Below, in pieces: positions 8,182-16,137 of a DNA stretch of 34,979 nucleotides. Made by a program: the position numbers and the translations under genes. The DNA comes from Deltaproteobacteria bacterium (GTDB lineage: Bacteria > Desulfobacterota > Binatia > Binatales > Binataceae). Numbering within the stretch: the first letter of the stretch is position 1; each line of letters begins with the position of its first letter. The notes beneath the pieces were generated by a model. It ran no database searches, was not told the DNA's origin, and saw only the letters and a program-made list of their open reading frames with translations. Location: positions 1,687 through 36,665 of the forward strand of contig PNBD01000021.1 of the NCBI GenBank assembly GCA_003135855.1, given 5' to 3'.

Positions 8182-8186
8182 GGAGG
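8182..8186 (+). promoter_or_regulatory. Ribosome-binding site fixing the start of the first acyl-CoA dehydrogenase
   Basis: GGAGG sits 8 nt before a GTG at 8195. This favours the GTG over the longer open frame beginning at 8132, whose extra 21 codons do not look like an acyl-CoA dehydrogenase N-terminus. Confidence 0.7.
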
Positions 8187-8194
8187 ACAACCAA

Positions 8195-9277
8195 GTGATC
8201 TCTTTTGAACTGACTGACGAGCAAAAGCTTGCGCAGTCGATGGTGCGGGACATGGCCCTGACGGCGCTGCGGCCGGCCGCGCGCGACGCCGACGATCGCG
8301 AGGCAATTCCATCGTCGATTCTCGACGAGATTTGGTCGACTGGAATCGTCCAGTCGCAAGCGGACGCTGACCAAGGCGCGCGATCGGCCACGCTGAACGC
8401 AATCTTGCTCGAGGAACTGGCGGTGGCGGACGCTTCGTTCGCGATCGCTGCGGCGGCGCCAATCGGATTTCTGAGCGCGATCGCCACGCAAGGCTCGCCC
8501 GCGCAGAAGAAAAATCTGCTGCCGTTGTTTGCGGGCGACAAGTATCGCTGCGCGGCCGTGGCAATCATGGAGCCGGATTTCGGCTTCGACGTTTCCACGA
8601 TCCGCACTACTGCCACCAAAACGCGGGACGGTTATCGCCTGTCAGGCATCAAAGGCCTGGTTCCGCTCGCGGGCCAGTGCAGTCATTTCCTCGTTGTCGC
8701 GCAATGCGATGGAGCGTCTGAGGCATTCATCGTCGATCGCGACATCAGGGGCGTCACCGTCGGCGAGAAGAAGCCGAATGTCGGACTGCGCGCGCTCGCG
8801 ATGGCGACCGTGAGTTTCAAAGATGTCGATTTGAAGCCAGCCGCCCGCCTCGGTGAAGGCGCGGGATGCGACGTTCAGCGGATTGTCGATTCAGCTCGTA
8901 CGGCGCTGTCGGCGATCATGATCGGTACCAGCCGCGCCGTGATGGAATTCGTGATGCCATACACGAAGGAGCGGGTCGTGCACGGCGATGCGCTGGCCAA
9001 GAAACAGACTATCGCGTTTCGCCTGGCCGACATGCGGATCGAAACCGACGCGATGCGCTGGATGACGTGGAAGGCCGCCTCGATCCTCGAGCAGGGCGGC
9101 GATGCGACCAGGCAGGCGCAACTCGCATACACCTATGCAGGCGAGCAGGCGATGTGGATTGCCGACGAAGGCGTTCAGATGCTCGGCGGCCACGGCTATC
9201 TGCGCGATAACCCGGTCGAGATGTGGTATCGCGACACGCGCACGGTATCAGTGCTGGAAGGCGCAATCGGAGTTTGA
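8195..9277 (+). CDS. Acyl-CoA dehydrogenase-like subunit with degenerate flavin motif
   Basis: A 360-residue member of the acyl-CoA dehydrogenase family beginning (GTG) ISFELTDEQKLAQSMVRDM. The fold is complete: N-terminal helices, the middle beta domain (residues ~110-210) and the C-terminal helical domain with GVQMLGGHGYLRDNPVEMWYRDTRTVSVLEG. The usual FAD-contact motif TEPxAGSD is replaced by MEPDFGFD. The protein stops six residues after starting the VLEG motif (E355), so the usual C-terminal helix (EIQRxIIAR in its neighbour) is missing. These traits are typical of one partner in heteromeric acyl-CoA dehydrogenases such as those of steroid side-chain degradation. The start is set by GGAGG at 8182-8186. 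The next acyl-CoA dehydrogenase gene follows after 27 bp, so the two are probably co-translated. Confidence 0.88.
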   Translation: MISFELTDEQKLAQSMVRDMALTALRPAARDADDREAIPSSILDEIWSTGIVQSQADADQGARSATLNAILLEELAVADASFAIAAAAPIGFLSAIATQGSPAQKKNLLPLFAGDKYRCAAVAIMEPDFGFDVSTIRTTATKTRDGYRLSGIKGLVPLAGQCSHFLVVAQCDGASEAFIVDRDIRGVTVGEKKPNVGLRALAMATVSFKDVDLKPAARLGEGAGCDVQRIVDSARTALSAIMIGTSRAVMEFVMPYTKERVVHGDALAKKQTIAFRLADMRIETDAMRWMTWKAASILEQGGDATRQAQLAYTYAGEQAMWIADEGVQMLGGHGYLRDNPVEMWYRDTRTVSVLEGAIGV

Positions 9278-9304
9278 TCGCACAACAAATAAGAGGAAAA
9301 CGCG

Positions 9305-10447
9305 ATGATAGATTTTGAACTCACGACGGCAGACGAGAAAATTCTGAACAGCGCCCATGAGCAAGCGATCATCGGAAGGCGCTACGCGCGCTACTACGAC
9401 AAGCACGAGGACGAACTCACGCCAGCCGAATTTCCCGAAGCGGCAAATCTTCCGAACCCGACCAGGCTCGCCGAAGAAGGGGTGAGCGGGAGCAGCGGCT
9501 CAAGGATCCTCCATTCACTGGTGATGCTGGAGACTTACTGGGGCGGACTCGCGCTGCATCGGAGCAAATGGGGACTCGGCAACACGGTGCTCAAGACGGT
9601 CGCGACTCCGGAGCAATTCGAGAAGTGGAAGAACCACACGATCGCGATCGCGATCACCGAGCCCGGTGCAGGCTCAGACCCGGCGAATATTCGAACGACC
9701 GCGACCTTCGATCGCGAGACCGGCGAATGGGTTATCAACGGTGAGAAAATTTTCATCTCGCAAGCCCAATCAGCGGACGCTGCGATGGTGCTGTCGCGAT
9801 TCATCGCGCCTGACGGAAGCCGCGGCATGACGACATTTCTGGTCGAAAAGGGGACGCCTGGATTCACCGTCGGGCCGCAGCTCAAGAAGCTTGGCATCCG
9901 CTCGCACGACACCTGCAATCTTCTTTTTGAAAATTGCCGGATACCGGAATTCAACCACATCAAGGGCGACTTCAAATCGACGATGTCGGTGTTCAACGAC
10001 TCGCGGCCGATGGTCGGCGCGATGGCGCTGGGAGTTGCGCGCGCGGCGCTCGATTTCACCCGTGAAAAGTTTGCGGAGCGGGGAATCGAAATCAGCTATC
10101 GCGGCGGATTGCGCAGCCGGTCGGCCGTGGTCGATCGTTTCATTCGGCTGGAGGCGATCTACGAAGCGGCGTTGCTGACGGTGCTGCGTTCGAAGTGGCT
10201 CGAGCAGCAGGATGTTCCGCCGAAGGTGGAAGCGTCGATCGCGAAAGCGGCCGGCGGCAAAGCGGCGAGGAAGATCACGCAGGGATGCGTCGAGTTGCTC
10301 GGTCCCGAGGCGCTCTCGGAAGATCATCCGCTGGATCGATGCTTCAGAGACGGCCGCATCTTCGATATCTACGAGGGCGCGGGCGAAATCCAACGTCTGA
10401 TAATCGCGCGCTCGATACTCGGCTACACTGGGCGCGATCTGAGGTAA
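9305..10447 (+). CDS. Acyl-CoA dehydrogenase
   Basis: A 380-residue flavin-dependent acyl-CoA dehydrogenase that introduces an alpha,beta double bond in an acyl-CoA. It has the complete flavin motif ITEPGAGSD, the strand-domain signature WVINGEKIFIS, and the C-terminal DIYEGAGEIQRLIIARSILGY with the catalytic-base candidate E357. AGAGGA precedes the ATG. In the middle a loop after the N-terminal helices (NLPNPTRLAEEGVSGSSGSR) is unlike common short-chain enzymes and suggests a bulky substrate. It pairs with the degenerate paralogue just upstream, and both diverge from the FadR-led operon. It probably acts on the CoA ester produced after ring cleavage; substrate is unknown. Confidence 0.93.
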   Translation: MIDFELTTADEKILNSAHEQAIIGRRYARYYDKHEDELTPAEFPEAANLPNPTRLAEEGVSGSSGSRILHSLVMLETYWGGLALHRSKWGLGNTVLKTVATPEQFEKWKNHTIAIAITEPGAGSDPANIRTTATFDRETGEWVINGEKIFISQAQSADAAMVLSRFIAPDGSRGMTTFLVEKGTPGFTVGPQLKKLGIRSHDTCNLLFENCRIPEFNHIKGDFKSTMSVFNDSRPMVGAMALGVARAALDFTREKFAERGIEISYRGGLRSRSAVVDRFIRLEAIYEAALLTVLRSKWLEQQDVPPKVEASIAKAAGGKAARKITQGCVELLGPEALSEDHPLDRCFRDGRIFDIYEGAGEIQRLIIARSILGYTGRDLR

Positions 10448-10470
10448 CCCGAACGGACACGTTGAAGTGC

Positions 10471-10506
10471 GCGCGTGCTGAACCCCTCGCGGGGTTTCAG
10501 CGCGTA
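10471..10506. terminator. Hairpin between convergent genes, possible terminator
   Basis: The arms GCTGAACCCC and GGGGTTTCAGC pair with a single bulged base around a TCGC loop, and CGC-containing flanks extend the stem. It lies between the stop codons of the acyl-CoA dehydrogenase and the convergent luciferase-like gene. There is no T-run on either side, so intrinsic termination is uncertain. Confidence 0.45.
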
Positions 10507-10528
10507 CTCCCCGGCGCGGTCGGCGCGA

Positions 10529-11905
10529 TCAGGCTTTCGCCTCGAAGTCGAGGCCCAGCGCGGGATTCTTGACTTGTCCGCCACACGCACGCGCCAGCAG
10601 CGGCTTTACCTCTTCGGCAAAGTACTGCATCTGATCCTCGATTTCGGTGGTGCTGAAACCGCCCTTCTCAAACCATGCGTTGAACGCGAAATCCTCGTAG
10701 CCGCAACTTTCCTTGATGCGCATGATCCGGGCGGTCACTTCCGCGGGCGTGCCGAACAGAGCGACTTCCTTTTTGAGCAATAGCGCGGGATCGACTTTCT
10801 TGGCGGGATCGAGTTTTTCCTCGTCCGCATCCGCAAGCACGGAGGCGAAGCCGAAGGGTCCGTAGTAATCCCACTGCACCTCGAGCGCATCGCTGAAGCG
10901 CTTCAGTTCGCGCTCGCGATTTTGTCCGGGCAGCACGAGATGAATGTATCGCCCGGTAAGGACGCCGCGCCGTTTTTCAGAATCCCAGCCGTATTTCAGC
11001 GCACCGCGGCCGAGCCGATCGGGCCATCCCGCCTTCTCGGATTCGGTGTAGAAGAGTTCGACGTTCTTCTTCAGACGCGAGTTGGGCTCGACGATGAAGT
11101 ATCCGTTCAGCCCGCGCTCGGCCGCCCACTTGATCGATCGCTCGGTCGTCAGCGGCTCCCACATTTGCGGATAGGGACGTTGCAGCGGCTGCGGAAAAAC
11201 CTGCAGCTCCTTGAGCGTAGTCGCGCTTTGCGTCACCGGGTTCGCGCCGCCGTAAGGATCGACCGGCCCGATGTTCAGCACCTCTTCGAGTTTGCGCCCC
11301 GCTTTGCCGGACTCGAAATACGCGATCGTCTGCTTATGGTTCCATCGCGTGAACACCGGCGGGATCGTGAAGAACTGTCCCTGATGCGAAAACGACGGCT
11401 GCGTCCATGCCTTGAGGATGATCTCGTACGCCTCCTGGTAGTAGGCGCGGTTGCGCTCCTGGTCCTGGATGGTTGCGAACGGCCAGCCGAAAACCTCGGC
11501 CTCGCGCGGTTGATAGCCGCGCCCGATGCCAAATTCGAGGCGCCCGCCGCTGATGATGTCGAGCATCGCTGCCTGCTCGGCGATTCGGATCGGATGCCAC
11601 CACGTAACGATGTTGGCGGCCTGGCCAAGCCGGATCTGTCGCGTGCGCGCGGCGATCGCAGTCTCCGCCAGCAGGGGATTCGGGCTGAACTCCGCGCCTT
11701 CGGGCTGGAAGTGATGTTCGGTCATGAAAAAATAATTGAAGCCGAGCTTGTCGGCGAGAATTCCCTGCCGAATCTGGCTGACCAGCGTGCGCTGGCTCGA
11801 CTCGTGAACTACGGCGAGGTTGCCGTCATTGATCGCGACACCTGAGGAGGTCCTTACGACCGGTAGATCCGATGCGCCGTTGTGAAAAACGCCTATTTCG
11901 ATCAT
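10529..11905 (-). CDS. Luciferase-like (LLM class) flavin-dependent monooxygenase
   Basis: A 458-residue TIM-barrel oxidoreductase of the bacterial-luciferase superfamily, which uses reduced FMN or F420. It begins IEIGVFHNGASDLP and carries FFMTEHHFQPEG (the EHH motif), IRLGQAANIVTWWHPIRIAEQAAMLDIISGGRLEFGIGRGYQPRE and a C-terminal helix region. It is about 100 residues longer than a minimal family member, with an insertion after the WNHKQ segment. AGGAG six bases before the ATG at 11905 fixes the start; the open frame upstream is only a shadow of the amidohydrolase gene. It is the last gene of the minus-strand run LLM, channel, TetR, amidohydrolase, LLM. Substrate is unknown. Confidence 0.9.
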   Translation of the reverse strand: MIEIGVFHNGASDLPVVRTSSGVAINDGNLAVVHESSQRTLVSQIRQGILADKLGFNYFFMTEHHFQPEGAEFSPNPLLAETAIAARTRQIRLGQAANIVTWWHPIRIAEQAAMLDIISGGRLEFGIGRGYQPREAEVFGWPFATIQDQERNRAYYQEAYEIILKAWTQPSFSHQGQFFTIPPVFTRWNHKQTIAYFESGKAGRKLEEVLNIGPVDPYGGANPVTQSATTLKELQVFPQPLQRPYPQMWEPLTTERSIKWAAERGLNGYFIVEPNSRLKKNVELFYTESEKAGWPDRLGRGALKYGWDSEKRRGVLTGRYIHLVLPGQNRERELKRFSDALEVQWDYYGPFGFASVLADADEEKLDPAKKVDPALLLKKEVALFGTPAEVTARIMRIKESCGYEDFAFNAWFEKGGFSTTEIEDQMQYFAEEVKPLLARACGGQVKNPALGLDFEAKA

Positions 11906-11984
11906 GGCTGCTCCTATCGGACGTGCGCGCCGTCGTTCGGCGAGATATGCAAATCGCAGGTTACTCCAATCGCGACGATTTCCG

Positions 11985-13223
11985 TTAGCTGGCGAGCGAG
12001 CGACGCCGCAACAACAGATCGACGTCGAACTTGAACATCTTCGCCGCGTTGAGCCCGAGGATCTTCGCGCGCGTCCCGTCGCTGAGCGATCCCATCTCGC
12101 GCTCGATCGCCTCGGCCGAATGCGGCCAGGTGCCTTCGGCATGCGGGTAGTCGTTGGCCCACATGAAGTTATCGACCAGGTTGAACTGCTCGGCGAGCGC
12201 GAGCCCCGCGCGATCCTCCTGAAAGGTCGCGGCGCCATGGCTGCGAAAATACTCGCTCGGCAGTTTTTTGAGCTTCGGATACGCCCACAGATGATGCTTG
12301 CGATACGCCTCGTCCATCGCATCGAGCGCCCACGGCACCCAGCCAATGCCGCTTTCGACCGCGGCGAAGTTGAGCTTGGGAAATCGCTCGAGCACTCCCG
12401 ATCCACAGAGACTCGCGACCGGCTCGATCGTCGGAGAGAGCGAATGCGAGACGTAGTTGATTACGGCGCCGCCTTCCTTGCGCGCCGCGCGCGGATCGCG
12501 TCCGGTCGAGACGTGGAAAGTGATCGGCAGATCGCAATCCACGATCGCGGCCCACATCGGATCGTAATTGAGCAGATTGTAATTCGGATCGCGCGAGTCA
12601 TGACCGCCGAAGATCGGCTTGCATGGCAGCGTGAGGAATCGAAATCCCATCTTTGCGACCCGCTTGATTTCGGCGATCGCGAGCGGGATGTCGCTGGTCA
12701 TGATCGCGGCGGCCGGCGACATGAAATCGTTGTGCTGGGCGAACAACTCCCACGCGTAATCGTTCCACACCCGGCATTGCACCATGCCGAATTCGGCGTC
12801 GCGAGTTGCGAACATCATGAGACCCTTGTTGGGAAAGACGATCTCGGCGTCGATTCCATCGCGCAGGTGGTCGCGGATTCGCCCTTCGGGATCGGCACCG
12901 ACATTGCCGCGCAAGCGATCTTCGCTGCCTTCGCGCGGCACGCCGGCGATCATGCGCGCGCGGACTCGCGACTTGCCCACGCCCTCGGCGACGAACCACC
13001 GTTCGCCGTTGGCATCGACCTCGACGTGCGGCAATCGGTCGCGAAACTTTCGATCGATGCACTCGTACCACAGCTTGCCCGGCTCGTTGCCATGGCAATC
13101 CGCGGAAATCATCAGATAGCGGTTCGGATCGTCGGGCCGCGCGGTGCGCTTCCAGCCATCGTGTCCCGGCGTCTCGAGCCGCCACCGATTCTTTTCGTCA
13201 ACGCTGACCTGAGTCTGTTCCAT
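11985..13223 (-). CDS. Amidohydro_2-family metal-dependent hydrolase
   Basis: A 412-residue amidohydrolase of the COG2159/ACMSD-like group, TIM-barrel enzymes that hydrolyse or decarboxylate aromatic and cyclic carboxylic substrates. Metal-site features are D42-x-H44 (ISADCHG), the histidine in ITFHVSTGRD, the histidine-bearing VSHSLSPTIEPVASL and the late NDYPHAEGTWPHS with its Asp and His residues. The internal strand FAAVESGIGWVPWALD is typical of the group. A GAGGTGA ribosome site precedes the ATG at 13223. It lies 31 bp after the TetR gene and 79 bp before the luciferase-like gene. The recurrent pairing of such hydrolases with LLM oxygenases in this window suggests that they act in sequence on an unknown ring compound. 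Confidence 0.9.
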   Translation of the reverse strand: MEQTQVSVDEKNRWRLETPGHDGWKRTARPDDPNRYLMISADCHGNEPGKLWYECIDRKFRDRLPHVEVDANGERWFVAEGVGKSRVRARMIAGVPREGSEDRLRGNVGADPEGRIRDHLRDGIDAEIVFPNKGLMMFATRDAEFGMVQCRVWNDYAWELFAQHNDFMSPAAAIMTSDIPLAIAEIKRVAKMGFRFLTLPCKPIFGGHDSRDPNYNLLNYDPMWAAIVDCDLPITFHVSTGRDPRAARKEGGAVINYVSHSLSPTIEPVASLCGSGVLERFPKLNFAAVESGIGWVPWALDAMDEAYRKHHLWAYPKLKKLPSEYFRSHGAATFQEDRAGLALAEQFNLVDNFMWANDYPHAEGTWPHSAEAIEREMGSLSDGTRAKILGLNAAKMFKFDVDLLLRRRSLAS

Positions 13224-13254
13224 GGTCACCTCACGCAGCCTCGAAGAAATACGT

Positions 13255-13999
13255 TCATCTGATGCCACTCTGTTTCGCTGATAGTCGCACGCCTTTCTGC
13301 AACAGGCGAACGAGAAGATCGCCGATTTCCTCGACAGTGGATGAGCCATCCGCTCGGTACCATTCCGGCGCCCAGTTGGCGGCGCCGATGATGAGCATTC
13401 GCAACGCACTACGATCCACTTCAGGGTCGAGTTGTCCGGCTTTCATCGCGGCGGCGATCAAATTGTCAAAGAATTTTCCATAAGCTCGAAATTTCTCATT
13501 GACTCTCTGCCACATCTCTTCGGGATACTGCCCGATCGAACGTACTACGGCGCGCGCATAGTCATTCTCGACCAGTTGGAACTTCAAATGGGCTCGGAGT
13601 GCCGCTTCCAGTCGCTGAAGGGGCGAGCTGTCAGCCGGGAGTGCGTCGACCACCGCTCGCGCGCGCGAACGACAACGTGACACCCTGTTGGAGCACTTCC
13701 TCGATCAATTCCTCGCGCGAATCGAAGTGATAGTAGAGGCTGCCGGACTGAGTTGCGGCTTCTTCGGCGACTTCGGCGAGCATCGTGCCAGCGTAGCCGC
13801 GGCGGGCCAGCACTTTCGCCGCCGCATCGAGGATCTTTTTGCGCTTGAGTTCGCCGCGCGATGGGCGTTGGCGCGGTTGTTTCTGTGACAATCTGCGCGC
13901 CGCCTTCATCGGTATCGGTCGAATGGTCTTTTGCTTCAGTTCACGCCGCATTCCAATTTCGCCAACGCTGGACAGTTTAAACTTGGGGATCTTGAACAA
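13255..13999 (-). pseudogene. TetR-family regulator, split by a frameshift at a (CG)n tract
   Basis: Two minus-strand frames join into one TetR-type repressor of about 245 residues. The first has a basic N-terminus and the HTH (KILDAAAKVLARRGYAGTMLAEVAEEAATQSGSLYYHFDSREELIEEVLQQ shape). The second carries the ligand-binding half, from ALPADSSPLQRLEAALRAHL through WAPEWYRADGSSTVEEIGDLLVRLL. The frames switch at the run of five CG units at 13658-13667. One extra CG would read smoothly through FARARAVVDALPAD, so a unit has been lost in this copy or in the read. The start may be 13999 or the internal ATG at residue 31 (MKAARR). It opens toward the downstream amidohydrolase and LLM genes, and a 16-bp palindrome lies upstream. 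If the lesion is real, the repressor is off. Confidence 0.85.
13658..13667. repeat. (CG)5 dinucleotide tract at the TetR frameshift
   Basis: Five CG units occur exactly where the two TetR reading frames change. Addition of one unit restores a single open frame. Slipped-strand mispairing, a fixed mutation or a read error would all look the same here. Confidence 0.75.
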
Positions 14000-14029
14000 G
14001 TGTCAGCGGATTACCAGATGGTGAAATCG

Positions 14030-14045
14030 AATTCTAATTAGAATT
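14030..14045. promoter_or_regulatory. 16-bp palindrome upstream of the TetR gene, candidate operator
   Basis: AATTCTAATTAGAATT is a perfect inverted repeat in an otherwise GC-rich region. It lies about 30 bp upstream of the TetR start at 13999 and is followed by a partial direct copy (TTAGATTC). TetR regulators usually bind such 14-18 bp palindromes in their own promoters, so autoregulation is likely. Binding is not shown. Confidence 0.55.
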
Positions 14046-14115
14046 AGATTCAGTTGCCAAGCGCGTGCAAAATCATTCGGCTGCGCAACCACTCATTCAA
14101 AACAAGCGGCCTCAG

Positions 14116-14997
14116 CTAAAATAAACGATCGAAACGAAATGAGTATCCGAGGCCGAAAAAATGATCGAGGGAGCTGCTGTTGAGCCCGAAGCCCGCCTGG
14201 AAATCGATCTGTTGATGATCGGTCACGCGATATACCGCGCCGGTGTCGAGGATCTGAGAGGGCCGCTGATGATCATAGTCGCCGACATACTCGATGAGCG
14301 CATCGGCGCGCGGGCCGAGTTCCCTTCCGATCGCGATGGTCGGTTCAAAGGTAGGATTTCGCTGGGACAAACTCGGAAACCAGATGACCGTGAACATCCC
14401 GCTGACTGACCATCCATCGGCAATTCCTTTCGACCATGGAAATTGGAGGAACGGATCGTAGCCGGGACCCGAGACTTTTTTTGCGCCGGTTGGAAAAAAC
14501 AAGCCGGCGGTCGCGGCCAGAGTGAAGTCATGCGGCAGGGGAAACTCGCGCTTGACCTCCACTCCGACATCGGAGAATCCGGACGATAGGCGGCTGTCAG
14601 TCGAATAGAAATAGGTGGGCACGTTGAGCACAAACTCGGTGCATCGCGCGACGCCAAGCCGCACAATCGTTTCCGACCCATCGATCACGTTGGAGTGATC
14701 GCGAGCGGTCCAGGTAACGCCATTTTCCACCTGCAAGCTTCCATACGGAACCGTGAGGGCCGAATTGGTGGTGTTTGGGCGGTCGGTGTTGATTGGGTCG
14801 GAATCAGTCGGGCATCCGCTATCCGCAGCGGCGACGGTCGGCAACGCGGTCACGACGCCGATGATCGATGCGACGACAAATGCGATTACGATGACAACCG
14901 CAGTCTGGCGGAGATCGTCGATGATTCTGGAATGGCCCGCATTCTTGCGGACCAGTGGCGCCGCAGTGCTTAGCGAACACAGCGACGCGATCGACAT
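14116..14997 (-). CDS. Outer-membrane channel, phenol MetA-pathway type (PF13557-like)
   Basis: A 293-residue protein with a long N-terminal region, a hydrophobic segment (residues ~33-55, VVIVIAFVVASIIGVVTALP) and then a beta-barrel. The hallmark is INTDRPNTTNSALTVPYGSLQVENGVTW, followed by amphipathic strands with alternating aromatics and the C-terminal FGLGYSFRFDRLF, ending in Phe as in outer-membrane barrels. This is the putative phenol-degradation MetA family, thought to pass hydrophobic aromatics across the outer membrane. The signal region is unusually long; an internal start would give a normal signal peptide, but no good ribosome site marks one. It lies 33 bp after the LLM gene and upstream of the TetR gene, implying uptake of the cluster's substrate. 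Confidence 0.82.
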   Translation of the reverse strand: MSIASLCSLSTAAPLVRKNAGHSRIIDDLRQTAVVIVIAFVVASIIGVVTALPTVAAADSGCPTDSDPINTDRPNTTNSALTVPYGSLQVENGVTWTARDHSNVIDGSETIVRLGVARCTEFVLNVPTYFYSTDSRLSSGFSDVGVEVKREFPLPHDFTLAATAGLFFPTGAKKVSGPGYDPFLQFPWSKGIADGWSVSGMFTVIWFPSLSQRNPTFEPTIAIGRELGPRADALIEYVGDYDHQRPSQILDTGAVYRVTDHQQIDFQAGFGLNSSSLDHFFGLGYSFRFDRLF

Positions 14998-15030
14998 CGA
15001 AACGGCCCGATGATCACGGCGGCGTCGGAC

Positions 15031-16137
15031 TTAACGTCCTCCGGCAGCCGCGCTTTGCTCGCCCCGGGCAGAGCTCCGCTGGACTTGCGGCAACACTTCG
15101 TTCGCGAACAGTTTCATGCTGCGCTGCGCCACCTCGAGCGGCATCCCGCCGAACTTGAAAGTGCCGATGAATTCCGCCGCGTCCATCGTGCTGGCGATTG
15201 TGCGGAGCGTCTCGACGCACTGCGCGGGTGTGCCATAGACCTGGGTCTTGGTGAACATCTCACGGAATGAGCTTGCGCTGTTCTTGGTCGCATCCGCCAT
15301 TTTCGCGTGGAACTCGTAGCCCTTCGCGTTGCGGAAATGTTCCGGCTCGTCGTATTCGTAATGGCTGATGGCCGTATCGGCATAGTTGCCCATCCACTTC
15401 TCGGCGCCTGCGAGGGCCTCTTTCTCGGTCTCCCCGCAATAGATGAAGCACGAGACCATCGGCCGTTTTGCAGTATGGCCAAACTTCGCGCACGACTCCT
15501 TGAAATGGTCGTAGTCCTTCTTGTGCTCGGCCCACGATTTTTGCGGGATCACCAGCATCCCCATGCCCTGCTTCGCCATGATGTCGCCGGTTTCCGGTGA
15601 GATGATCGCGCCGTAGAAACGATCGGTGAGATTTTTGCGGCGGGGCTGCGGACGGATGCTCATCTCGGGAATCTGATTGTACTTGCCCTGGTAGGAAAAA
15701 CGCTCCTGCGTGAGCGCCAGCCGAACTATTTCCGCTCCTTCAACGAAGCGCTCGCGCGATTCGCTCATCGGCACACGGAAGCCATCGTACTCGATGCGGC
15801 CCGATCCGCGGCCGAAGCCAAGCGTGAGCTCGCGGTCGCCGCAATAGAGTTCGAGCATCGCGATCTGTTCGGCGACGCGCACCGGATCGTGCCACGGCAG
15901 CACCACGACCATCGAACCAAAGCCGACGCGACTCGTGCGGCCGGCCATAAAAGTCAGGAACTGCAAAACGTCCGGGATCATCGTGTACGGCGAGAAATGA
16001 TGCTCGACGCCCCAAATCGAATCGAAACCGAGCGGCTCGACCATCTCGGCGAGTGCCAGGTCTTCGCGATAGATCTCCCAGTCGGGCTTTTGCGCACGGA
16101 AGTAGTTTTGAAAAAAGAACGATGCTCCGACCTTCAT
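15031..16137 (-). CDS. Luciferase-like (LLM class) flavin-dependent monooxygenase
   Basis: A 368-residue member of the bacterial-luciferase superfamily starting MKVGASFFFQNYF. The motif FDSIWGVEHHFSPYTM carries the EHH signature of the FMN-dependent alkanal-monooxygenase-like branch, followed by VGFGSMVVVLPWHDPVRVAEQIAMLELYCGDRELTLGFGRGS. The C-terminus (VYGTPAQCVETLRTIA, FGGMPLEVAQRSMKLFANEVLP) is standard. GGAGGAAA precedes the ATG at 16137. It is the first gene of a minus-strand run that continues with the outer-membrane channel. It shares the family but little length or local sequence with the LLM at the end of the same run, so two different oxidation steps are likely. Substrate is unknown. 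Confidence 0.92.
   Translation of the reverse strand: MKVGASFFFQNYFRAQKPDWEIYREDLALAEMVEPLGFDSIWGVEHHFSPYTMIPDVLQFLTFMAGRTSRVGFGSMVVVLPWHDPVRVAEQIAMLELYCGDRELTLGFGRGSGRIEYDGFRVPMSESRERFVEGAEIVRLALTQERFSYQGKYNQIPEMSIRPQPRRKNLTDRFYGAIISPETGDIMAKQGMGMLVIPQKSWAEHKKDYDHFKESCAKFGHTAKRPMVSCFIYCGETEKEALAGAEKWMGNYADTAISHYEYDEPEHFRNAKGYEFHAKMADATKNSASSFREMFTKTQVYGTPAQCVETLRTIASTMDAAEFIGTFKFGGMPLEVAQRSMKLFANEVLPQVQRSSARGEQSAAAGGR

Noticed and set aside
11906-12406. 167-residue N-terminal extension of the luciferase-like protein
   Set aside because: The sequence is the amidohydrolase gene read in another frame. The true start at 11905 has AGGAG and the family N-terminus.
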